From the NCBI GenBank assembly GCA_905221605.1, contig CAJNDS010001946.1, forward strand, positions 124,001-188,000: 64,000 nt of DNA. Reading direction: 5' to 3'. Shown here piece by piece: positions 1 to 10,230 of this stretch. The position numbers and the translations under genes are program-made. The notes under the pieces were generated by a model. That model saw only the letters and a list, made by a program, of their open reading frames with translations, ran no database searches and had not been told where the DNA came from. Positions within the stretch are counted from its first letter, which is position 1. The number at the start of each line of letters is the position of its first letter. This DNA is from Symbiodinium natans. Its lineage: Eukaryota; Sar; Dinophyceae; Suessiales; Symbiodiniaceae.

Positions 1-1
1 G

Positions 2-73
2 CTGGCCAAGCTGGTCCAGCTGGTGCAGCTGGTCCAGCTGGTGCAGCTGGTCCAGCTGCGAAAGCTGCGAAAG
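2..73. repeat. 9-bp tandem repeat (CTGGTCCAG/CTGGTGCAG)
   Basis: Eight consecutive 9-base units. The middle ones alternate CTGGTCCAG and CTGGTGCAG, and the last two are CTGCGAAAG. The period is a multiple of three, so it could encode a three-residue repeat, but no flanking exon supports coding. Confidence 0.9.
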
Positions 74-138
74 CTTGAGGAATGCCCAACGGCCTGTGCT
101 CAAAGAAGTCGAATTCATCTGCTCAACAGCCGAGTGGG

Positions 139-245
139 AGACTTAGAGAGAGGGAGGGAGGAAAACACAAAGGAGGGAGAGAGAGAGAGAGAGTTGAGCG
201 AGAGAGAGAAAGAGAGAGTTTGAGAGAGAGAGAGAGAGAGCGAGC
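139..245. repeat. GA-rich simple-sequence tract
   Basis: Almost pure purine sequence built from GAGAGA runs with GAAA and GGGA interruptions. The short open frames over it are low-complexity artefacts. Confidence 0.9.
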
Positions 246-1490
246 AGAGCAGAAAGGGAAACTTGAAAGAAAAAGATGGAGACAAGAAGTGAGATGAGAG
301 ATTGAGATGAGCGAGGTGCAACGGACACCAGCACACCGACCTCTCTTCGCGATTCGTGCTTACACGCAGCTGCAGAGAAAGACAGCGGCCTGCTTGGACG
401 TACTCCAAGTTTCAGCTGCACGGGGTTCCAAATTCTTGGCAAATGCCTTGACTGCCACAAGGATGCCAAATCGTCCCAAATCGTCGGAGTCTGCGTGCTA
501 CGTGCTCTTGGTCAGCGGAGGCACTCCTCGCTCGAAAAGGCAAGGGGTCCTCGACCTTCGCTGCAGGCACCCTAGAAAGGCTCCGCGACCAGTGTGCGAC
601 ACACGCCGCAAGCGGACCAGGCCTTGCTGGAGTTCGGCTGCCGGGGATGTCCTGAAATGCTCGCACAAATGAGCATAAAATGAACATGAACACGAGCTTT
701 GAGCTGCTGTGAGTCTTGCCAAGCGACAGCAAGTCAGCCGACGAGAGCCCTCACAGGACAGCAGCACTTCTCTGCTTTGCTGAACAGCCCCTTCGAGCCC
801 CCAGGATGGCCACAGGCTGGGTTTTAAAAATTTGACGGTTTGGGGCTAAGCCTTTGTCCGTTGACCGTCTGAAGAGCAAGATCGAAGCAGCGAAGCAGAG
901 AGAGGGCTCGTGGGGAGAAGGGCAGGGTGAACAGGCAATGTTGAGTTCACCGCCACAGGCCTGCCAGATTCGGGGAGGCGTCTGCCACCTGAGTGAAGCT
1001 GCCGTCGTCATTGTCCCCTTCGGCACTCTCTTCGGCGGCGAACTCTTGCAATCCATCGTCCGCGGCAGCCATGTGCCTTTCTGCACGGCCATGCACAGCT
1101 TGCTACGCTGTGCTGCTTAACAGCTGAGGGTCCTGCCTGGCTAACAGCACACTGCATGATCACACCGAAGAAGCTCCATTTAGCACCAGACTGCGCCACG
1201 GTTCACCAGATGCAGCTGAACATGATGCAGTAAAGCTGGTGAATATGAGCCTGCTCTGCATGATAGACATTCATGGGGTGGCTAGGTATGGTCTTTGTTG
1301 GGCCCAATGTCTGCACTCCATGCCGGCACTAGTCGGACCATGACCGCTGATTTTGCATGTCCGTTCTAAGCAGATGATCTGCAAACGCCCACGCGGCGGC
1401 TTCGTCAGCAGCTAGTTCCGGAGAAGGAGCATAAGCATGGCAAATGCAGCGCCCCTTGCATCTGCAAGCTGCCTAAGGCGAGAACGAACC
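246..1490. other. no supported gene
   Basis: I read both strands and saw no exon with recognisable family motifs or consistent splice borders. Open frames are short and overlap in several frames, as expected by chance at this GC content. Confidence 0.5.
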
Positions 1491-1494
1491 ACCA

Positions 1495-1770
1495 TGCCAA
1501 GTCTTGTCCTCAGGTTCCGGTTAAGGGCATACGTAAGGGTTAGGTGTCAACGAGTTTAGGGGCAATTTTTAGAGGCTTCAGGGGCTTACGGCTTATGAGG
1601 CTTAAGGATGGCTTAAGGGATTAGGGCTGAGGGGTTCAGTGCTGCGGTGTTTGGGGGCTTGCAGCGTTTGCAATCGAATGTACATTACCGGAACTAGATG
1701 CACCATTTCTTGTCGGGGTTTTTCAGCGCTTGGGCGCTTAGGGGCTTACAGTGTCTGCAATCGAATGCCT
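1495..1770. repeat. degenerate TTTAGGG/CTTAAGG-like tract with a short duplication
   Basis: The stretch is rich in variants of TTTAGGG, TTAGGG and GGGGCTTA. Within it a segment ending in TGCAATCGAATG occurs twice (about 1650-1679 and 1741-1767, roughly 90 bases apart) with a few substitutions. TTTAGGG is the telomere-type repeat reported for dinoflagellates, but the copies here are diverged and scattered, so this is not a telomere. Confidence 0.6.
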
Positions 1771-2640
1771 CCGCAAAAGCAGCCATGTTGGTTCCTTCTA
1801 CATGGCTCTGCCTGTAGATACACGAACGCGGAGCTCGCACACAATATGCATGTTCAAAAAGTAAGCACGCACGCTTCGCCGAAGTATGGCCCTCACGTGT
1901 GTGTTGTGCGTGGTGAGGCTAGTAGCTCTGTTTACAGAAAAACCGCCAAGGAGCTCGGCGAACTTGGCCGTGGCCGTGGCTTCTTGTTCACATCGGGGTG
2001 TCCCACGGCATGCTGGGCGCCTCACAAGCGCCAAAACCAAAATCACAAACAACAAGCACAACATCAACAACAAAACCAACGTCAGCAAGAAAAGCAACAG
2101 CGCGTCATAGGCTTTGACTCTATTGTTTTTCTTGTCGCCTTCTTACACTGCTTCACTGCGAGAATCTGCTAGAGCTGGATAGGATCTGGTTTGCCCTTAC
2201 ATCCTCGGAGGCCTTAGGGGTATGGATGGCAAAGTGCTCTGGCGAAGCCTGCGAATGCGGAACGCATGGAAACAGCACAAGGGTACCAGAGTTCACCACA
2301 GACATCAAGCCACGCCTCGGCTTGGCAACCTGAGCAAAGGGGCCCAACAAGCGAAGCAGTCTCCCGAGATGTCCTGTCTTGCCCTCTACAATGCGACGCT
2401 GCAAGCTGTAATCGTCTCTTTGTACCCTCCGCCGACCGGTCTCGGCCCGACGTGGCAGGTCGCAGTGCACGTCATTCTCCCTGGGCCTCGAAAATTCGAA
2501 AATTGAGAAACTTGCGGAAAGTTGATGGTTGTGGGATAAGCAATTCACTCCAGCACAGCAGCACGCCAAGAGACACCTCTAGAAACCTCTCAGGTGACGC
2601 CGGGCATAAGTCGTCCGTAAAGTCTTGTCGACAAGGGGCA
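1771..2640. other. no supported gene; may hold the 3' end of the oxygenase gene
   Basis: The last recognised oxygenase exon runs into this stretch on the minus strand, so a final exon or 3' untranslated region may lie here. I could not identify it. Confidence 0.4.
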
Positions 2641-4831
2641 ACACCCTGACTGTCCAGATAGGAAGTTGGAGGGTACTTGGCGGGCCCTCCGCCAGCTCCA
2701 ACGGCCACAGGCATCCTTACCAAAGGGATCCAAAGGGAATTCGCTGCTTTCGCATAAGCTGCATACAAAAACCGTTTAGACTTTGAGGAGAGGAATGGCT
2801 GACATCTGCGGGGCGAATGTGGCAGGGTAGAGGCAACATTGGCCTCTGCCGATTCTCGTCCGGAAACCGTGTATTCCAAGAGTCTTGAAATCAGCAGTCG
2901 CGTTGAAGAAGAAGGCAAGGGAGCATCGCGGATGGTCCTCAAACGCACCCTTCTAACCGAAGGACAGACACAGATTCAAGCCATCTCCAACCTTCAACGC
3001 TCATCTCAACCTCTCAGACTCTCAACCCTTGCTGCCCAAAAAGAGTCTGGGTATGGCTGGTCAATTGTACCCGAGCCAAGGCACGCTTCCATTCAGGACA
3101 TAGTGTCGTGCCGATTGAAACGTGTCCTTACATTCTGGGCATACAATGGGCGGTCCAAGAGCAACTTCTCAACATTCTGCTTCATGCTAGTGACAGTTCG
3201 TGACTGCACACAAACCTTTCGTCCAGGATCATTTGAAACTTGGCGCAGAATTTCTCCCGCGTTGACTACCAAAGCATCTGCCTTTGCTGGAACACGAACC
3301 CATCGTTCAGAGCAGAATGCCCAAACCTGCCAAGGCAGAAGAATTGTGATCGACAAGCAGATGCACTCAAAACACCAAGATCAACCTCATCAGCCCATAT
3401 TGTCCACGTGCCCGTCTCCACCTACCAGTACTGTCCGGCTGATAGCTCTGCACTCGTATGGCTGGGTTGAAGCAATGCTCCTGGCTTATGTTGCTTGAGG
3501 TGCATGCCAGTTTGGGGCCGACAAGTGGGCTGGACATGTGTGCTCCACTCCAGCACTCTTGGGAGTCAACGCCTCGCATCTTTAACCAACACTGTGGGGG
3601 GGGGGGGGGGGGGGTGTGGGGGGGGGGGGGGGCTCGACAAACCACATCGCCCTTCCGACTTGCCGATTTCAATGAAACATAATGAAACCAAGAGACCACC
3701 AGGCTGGACTCAATCTCGGAGCGATGCAGAAGCGTGACAAAGGACGTGTCGACATGCGGTGCAATGCCGTACTGGCCATCCTGGTAACCTTGCCAGGGGT
3801 CTCAGTTTCCAGCACAAGCATGCCCAATGCGGGCATGAGCTGCTCTCCAAAAGTCACAAGAGTCACTGGCCTGGACATGTCGGGTATCTGGAAAGCCTCA
3901 GCCTCCACAACGGTGATTGAAATGCGGCATCCAAATACGACTTGTCCTCTCCTAACGCTCGGGAGAAGAGCGGCAACAACTTGCAGGCCAACTCCTCCAT
4001 GGCCGCAGCATAGTTCTCCACTCCAGTCCTCCAAGCTGTCCCAAGTTCGTGTGGCCAGGGCATGTGTTCTAACCGGATGTTTCTTGGCCCGTGCTCACGC
4101 TTGATGATGAAGGCCTCAACCACATTTCCTTTCGGCCTCCTTGGAAGCTTTCGGCTATGCAACGGCAGATAGCCTGTGCCGCCAGGGAATGTTCCCTGGT
4201 CCATTGCATACTTGTTCTTGGTTTCAACAGGCAAGGATCCAAACTCCTCAACAAGCTGCACGCTTGCGTCCAGAAACTCACGCTTGATTCCATGGTTGAC
4301 TAGGAAGAAGAACCCAACTTTTTTGCAAGCATCCCGCAGTTGCGTCACAATGCTTTCTGGGTCTCTGTCCCAGGTGGCCAAATCTATGGTCGGAATTTCC
4401 TCATCTGATGCTGTGGGAATGGTCGCCAAGGAGCTGGGAGCAGCCCACGCGACGGCTTCATTCTGCAGAGATGCTTCTTTTGCTGATGCATGATCAGAGG
4501 GTCCCGTTGCAGTCCACCGGTTTCCGTTCTCTGTTCGTGCAGGGCTTCGGCTTCGCGCCATTGCCGCAGTGGAGGCGCGATCAGTCGCAGCCTCCAGCAG
4601 CCGCGTGAGAGCCCCAGCACCAGCTGCAGCGCCGTCTGCTCGTAAAGAATACTCTTCAAGGATCTGCCCTGACAAGCGTTTGCTGCTACCACTCTCGCAG
4701 CCACTCCGCCTCAATACCACCTCCAAACAATGCCCGAGCTCACCCAAAGAAAGCAGCCCATCTTTGTCAGCATCAAACTCTTGCAAACAGTCTTCGGCCG
4801 ATGGCAGCTGAAGTCTTCTGCATCGTGCCAT
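2641..4831 (-). CDS. 2-oxoglutarate/Fe(II)-dependent oxygenase with N-terminal EF hand (six exons, 3' end not resolved)
   Basis: Belongs to the isopenicillin-N-synthase-like 2OG oxygenases, which use 2-oxoglutarate, oxygen and Fe(II); the substrate cannot be told from sequence. Exons on the minus strand: 4831-3866, 3771-3700, 3326-3231, 3126-3091, 2949-2885 and 2715 to about 2641. Exon 1 (322 codons in its open frame) has a canonical EF-hand loop, DADKDGLLSLGE, near residues 20-31, a serine/alanine-rich linker, then the N-terminal oxygenase domain (IPTIDLATW, KVGFFFLVNHGI). Exon 2 carries the iron-binding HVD (in APHVDTSFVTLL). Exon 3 reads WVRVPAKADALVVNAGEIL. Exon 4 supplies the second iron-binding His (ARHYVLNG). 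Exon 5 has SLAFFFNATADF and exon 6 PAKYPPTSYLDSQG, a usual C-terminal signature. Introns 3-5 fit GA...AG borders and intron 2 GT...AG. Intron 1 lies between two GGCCAG copies and cannot be placed exactly. The ATG at 4831 opens exon 1, but an upstream exon is possible. Confidence 0.9.
3596..3632. repeat. poly-G tracts inside oxygenase intron 2
   Basis: Nineteen G residues (3596-3614), TGT, then fifteen G residues (3618-3632) on the plus strand. This is a C-run in the sense strand of the host gene, inside the 373-base intron 3699-3327. Runs this long are prone to sequencing length errors. Confidence 0.9.
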
Positions 4832-5520
4832 GACATGGAGCTGCTACAAAAACAATTGCCACTTCCTTAGCCTTAGCGTCAGCTTAACCAAAAAAGTTCT
4901 GCTGGGCGGCTATGTCCCTGTGGCCGTCTGCTCCTTTGAAGATCCTGCTACCTTTGTGGGAGCCAGAAGTCTCCGATTCCGGCACAGCCAGCTCTCGGGT
5001 TTGGGGTCGATTGTTCTACCCCCATCACTCACCATCAGACCCGCCTTCGTTTCGTAAATGCGCGCATCCGAAGATCTATTGCAGTTGAGCATCATGAGTC
5101 ATGAGCATCTTGGGGCCAGGAGAGTGCCCCCTCACCTCTTTTCTCGAACCCTGCTCCGCCTGCGGCTGATTAGACGCGTGCGGGCATACGCATGCCAGCT
5201 ACAGGCATTCAAACGGCGCGCAACCGAAGATTTATCGCGTGGACGTGGCGGTGGCGGCTCCAGAGACCAGCCATGGAGATTAGCTTACGCTTATGCTGTG
5301 TGGAATGGAAGAAACTCACTTCTATTTCACTCCACAAGATCCCATGCGGACATCTCCTGCCGGTTTGGGCTCATGAGCAGGAGTTTCAAGATCACGCATC
5401 AAGCTTTCAGCACAACACTTTGCCCGCGCTGAACTGGTTCAGCTATACTGGGCAACCCGCATTCGTGCCATTAATGCTGATTATTGCTTCATGGAGCTTC
5501 ATGCTTTGACTTTGTTCCAA
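4832..5520. other. no supported gene
   Basis: Lies between the first oxygenase exon and the end of the next minus-strand candidate gene. It should contain the oxygenase 5' region. I see no promoter motif; dinoflagellate promoters generally lack a recognisable TATA box. Confidence 0.4.
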
Positions 5521-8050
5521 TTACTTGGACAGAGGGCGGCAGATGCGCGCAAGTTTTGCCTGGTGCCGTCTGAGACGCTCGACATCCTGTTCCGCACATA
5601 CGCTCGCTTCGGAGCTAGGTGCAGGAACAGAAGCTAACTGAAACGACATCCGTCCCTGCAGAACTGTGTCACAGGTAGGATACGGGATGTGTCTCTTGCA
5701 TCTATTCAGCAGCCAATGCCACACACGCGCACACATACACAAAGAGCAAGGCAAGAGACTTCAAAGACATGAGGCCTTCTAGTAGAGCAGCAACACATCC
5801 GAGGATGTGTGATTGCTGGGAGAGTAAAACCAAAGCAGCGCAGCCACTTTGTAAGCTGTCGAAAGCGAGCCATTTGTCAACTGCAGCCACGGCCCCATCT
5901 TGGACCCAGGGAGCTCGTCGGCTTACGGCCGGCTTAAACAACACATCTTAGCCAATGCTTAAACATGCTTAAACCCGCTTTAGATCACTGAAGCCTTAAG
6001 CCTTTACAATCACTGGACACTGCACCCGTCAGAGCAGCAAACGTGGTGTTCAACGCGGACCTCGTCGAACTCTTCCTCGTGGTGGTGACGATTGCTGAGC
6101 AAATCGGCAAAAAGTACGACTCTCGTGGCTTCCAATTCAACCCGCGTGAAATCAATCCTAAGCAATCTAGCCCAAACAACGGACTTGAGGCAATCACAGG
6201 CATACCTATAGATTCACCCTGGCTTCACCTTGCGCTTGTCAACCTGGGGCTTAGCCTGGTTCGGAGGGTCTCGCAGCCACAGGCAACTCTGATCGACTGC
6301 TACACTGTGAGGATCGCTTAGAGTCATGAAGGTTATCCAACTGGTCCTGCGCACATGGAACTTCCACACGGGAGGTAGCCACGTTGATGTCCTCCTCCAT
6401 CAAAGGATCCCTGCGCAGAAGATGAGACCAAAATGACCAAAACTGCAAATTTCACATATTTCAACTGATAGGTGAGCTATGTCGAGTTCCTCTTCGGGTC
6501 ACGCCAGGCCTAGATGCCGGCTGTGTGTTCAGGAGGTGAGATTGGCCTGTAGTTGTATGCACGGCACATGCTGTCAAACCATCCATGCCACTCTCCGCAT
6601 GATGAGGCGCTGGCCGACACTTGTTCTGATGGATAGAGATTTGCTCCTCTTCCGATGCTCCTGTGCTGCAGACTGAGCTTCATGCACCTGACCTCCGACT
6701 GCCTCTGCATGCAATAGGTCCTCTTTCCCCATGTGCGCATCTATCACGCGAGCCTTAGCTACCGGCGACTAGAAGCGAAGGACTGCCAGAACTACAGAGC
6801 CTGCCAAAAAAAGAGTGAAGGCCCACTCACTCACTTGCTTACACGCTCACCCACTGCTTGATTCATTCACTGACGCTTGTGCGAGTCATTTCTCACACCT
6901 TCGTGGTGTAGAGTGGATCTAGAAAGCTTGTTTCTCTGCACAGCTAGGCTTGGACTTTTCGTGGCCTCCACTTAGAAGACTCGTCAAGCAAGGCATAGGC
7001 CTGCGTAGGCCTTGAAGGCAGCGCTTCTAGCCGACTTTCTGCTTAAAGTTGTTTGCGCTCCAACCAAGACAGTGGTGCCCTGAGCGCTGCACACCTCGAC
7101 TGCATTGGTTCACTTTGCAAGCAGCGGAAAGTTTAGGGGCATCTTGCAGTCACAGAGCTGCAGCGTCCGCATGATGTTGCTTCACGTCTCCATAGCCACC
7201 CCGTAGATACTCGATCCACTCCTGCCCCAGCACGGCGAGCCTCTTGAGCAAATCGAGCTCTACTGATGACCCCTGGCGACCCTTGCCTCGTACGATATTT
7301 TCCCGTCATGTTTGAGATCAGCCTCGTTCCTTGCATGTTTCCAGATGCAAGCACAGAGAAGAACGTTCAACAAAGGCGGCACAAGTCTTTGGCACTCTCT
7401 GTCGCAGCATGGCCATCCAAGTCGCAGCAGTGTTTGCACCTCATTGCCTTCAAAGGTCTCCCCCAAAACCTCCTTGAGATTTTCCACCTCAGAAACAAAG
7501 CTGCAAACTGATGCCCATTGCCAAGTAAGCGAAGCTGTGGGCCGAAGTCATGGCCGGCATGACGAGTGGTGGCTCGCCCGGTTCTCCCGTGTGCTGAAGC
7601 CAAGCAGCAGTAATGAAGCCAGAGCTGTCGGTATCAAAGCGACGGAACGCCACCTGAGTGGACTAACCAAGTCTATGAGGGAAGGAAGTTCGCAGACGCA
7701 TCTCAGCAACACCAGCGCCCACTCGGGAATTAAATGCATTTGGAGCCCATCTAGTTCCGGTTGCTCCAACAGCGCAAGTGATGGTACTTTGAAGTCTCGC
7801 CCGTAGTGCATGCAAAGGTCTGGCATGGCTCGGCGGGGTGGTTGCATGTTGCTAGAGACTGCCTAGAGGCTGCTGGTCTATACCATGCCAGGACCTTATC
7901 CAAATCACAGACACAAGCCTTCAGAAGATCGTCGTGGAGTGCTATCCTTGAAGACACCTGGCGGGCTCCACATAAGACTAAACCAGTTCAACGAAAACAG
8001 CCGCACCATGCCGAAATGAATTTCAGAATCCTTACTTGTGGCCATTTGCT
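5521..8050 (-). CDS. unrecognised gene, candidate exons
   Basis: Not recognised. Stretches that read like protein on the minus strand are about 7957-7870 (LHDDLLKACVCDLDKVLAWY), 7800-7590 (SLALLEQPELDGLQMHLIPE), 7490-7380 (ENLKEVLGETFEGNEVQTLL), 7262-7160 (ELDLLKRLAVLGQEWIEYL), 6150-6020 (DFTRVELEATRVVLFADLL) and 5690-5521, which ends in a stop after RICRPLSK. They are amphipathic, lie in different frames and are bounded in several places by AG|G acceptors, as in the identified neighbours. No domain signature is visible. They could belong to one gene or two, and individual borders are approximate. Confidence 0.45.
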
Positions 8051-8686
8051 GGAAATCCTGTTCCAAGTTTCCTAGACATACAAGTCTTCATATTCATGTA
8101 ATCTAGCTCCCCCACCTACCAAGGACCCACTTGTCAAGTACGGTGTTGAGAAGACGTCCTGATAATGACACCCGCCAGAACCAACACCCCTAACCCCTCT
8201 AGTTCTAAAAAAAAAACAAAGCCAAGCCCCGAATACCCCCCCGCCCTAATTTCAAAAAATCTACAGCACCCTCCATCCCATGACATGGGTGACGAGGTTT
8301 AAGAATTTATTGAACTTTTGGAGTGGGATCGGATAGCCAAACATTTCAACAAAAGCCCCAAACTGGGGCATCGTCCGACTATACCGGCTTTGTCTCTGCG
8401 TTTGAACGATGTCGCGATGCCGCATTATTGGTGAATTTCATGCTCAGACCTGTGATTTATGTTGGCCCGCGGTGGGGCCCTTCCGAAGAATGTCGAACTG
8501 TGGAACCCTGGAGTTGACACTTTAACTTGGCTCACATGTATACTGTATACTTTCTTCAATCAAATACTTTATACAATTTACATAATATACTTTACCACAC
8601 AGCTATGCATAGTGCAAGACTTTTAGCAGCAACTAGAAGCAGGCATTTGCCACAACGTCCCCATCCGAACCCCGACAGCTTGGCAA
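8051..8686. other. intergenic, AT-richer stretch downstream of the CDPK stop
   Basis: Runs from the last CDPK codon (stop at 8687-8689) to the next candidate gene. It contains an A-run and C-rich segment near 8205-8275 and an AT-rich patch near 8525-8610. No exon or polyadenylation signal is convincing. Confidence 0.5.
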
Positions 8687-10189
8687 TCAAGCCCCACTAG
8701 GCGGAAGCGCCATGGCAGCAAGGAACTCCCGGTAGTTCACTTCGTCCTTTCCAAGCTTCTTCTTTCGCTTTTGATGATTGGGAGTATCTGTGAACCTTTT
8801 TCGACGGCGTGTGCTTGGCACAATGCACACACGCCCACAAAAGCAGGTCCTTGTGGTTGGCATCCAAAGCTCTGAAAGCATTCCTGATCACTTGCTGCAG
8901 AACACACGATGGCACGAAAAATCAGCACTGCACTACACACTAACTTTCTAAAGGTCCAGCAACAAAACATAACAAAACTCAACCCCTCCCGTTCCAAAGC
9001 AGTTCCTGCAGATCTTGATAGACATGCCTTGCATGATGCCAAGGATCTCCAGCGTTGCGTCGTCCATCTGGACATTCTTTTCCACTGCAATCTTGAACCT
9101 CAGCTTCCAAGCTGACAGCTTCGGATTTTTTTCACAAGGGACTCTTCGGATTGCAGAATGAGTTGTCTCGCCTGATCTGACTAAGAATCTTTGGGGCTCA
9201 CAAGCTTGCCAACGCACCCTGGTTCTCGGATGTCTTGTCGCCGTTACGTGCCTGCAACATGCCTTGGCAAACCTTGACGAAGTCATGAGCCACAGCGTTT
9301 AACCATATGATGACCTCGGTACATTGTTCAAATACGGTACACATGGAAAGCCATCTGAATCTACAAATCAAGCAGCTCGTTGATTGTTATGGTTCCACTG
9401 CGATCCTTGTCTATTTCCAAGAAAGCATCGCGGACCTGGTCAGGAGACCGATTCAAGCTCTGAACGTCTGCCTTTCTGACATACATGCTTACCGTACTTG
9501 TCGTGATCCCGCGGCCTTGCTGCGCTCTTCCACGCTGAGTGACCATGCCATCACGCCCAAGCAAGCTCTGCGGAAAACGGACACCTCGAAAAGCAACCAA
9601 CCACCCGCGGCAGCACTAACTCCAAAAACACCAAAACACAGACACGCACAAGAAAGCAAGCAAGCAAGCAAGCAAACAAACAAACAAACAAACCAACATT
9701 TTGTGTTTTTGTAATTTTGTGTTTTGTGTTTTTGTGTTTTTGTGTTTTTGTGTTTTTGTGTTTTTTGTGTGTTTGGTTTTGTGTTTGTTTTTGTGTTAGT
9801 TTTTGTGATTGCTTTTTTTGCATGTTTTTGATTGTTTTTGTTTGTTCTTGTTTTTGTGTTTTTGTGTTTTTGTGTTGTTGTGTTTTTGTGTGTTTTTGTG
9901 TTTGTGTTTTTGTGTTTTTGTGTTTTGTGTTTTTGTGTTTTTGTGTTTTTGTGTTACACAAAAACACAAAAACACAAAGGCGCGAAAACACAAAAACACA
10001 AAAACACAAAAACAAACACAAAAGCAAACACAAAAAAACAAACACAAACACAAAAACGAAGAAAAACAAGCAACAACACACAAACAAACACGAAAACAAC
10101 ACAAACACAAAAACTAAGAAAAACAAACAACAACAAACAAACAAACACAAACAAAAACAAACAATCAATCAAACAAACAAACAAAAAAA

Positions 10190-10230
<41 letters not shown>

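Noticed and set aside
1..223. Leu-Val-Gln repeat protein at the left edge
   Set aside because: A 9-base minisatellite and a GA tract make the frame, with no exon borders or conserved segment.
9717..10190. Possible CRISPR-like or palindromic array
   Set aside because: Units are 6-8 base simple repeats without spacers. It is a microsatellite in a eukaryotic intron.
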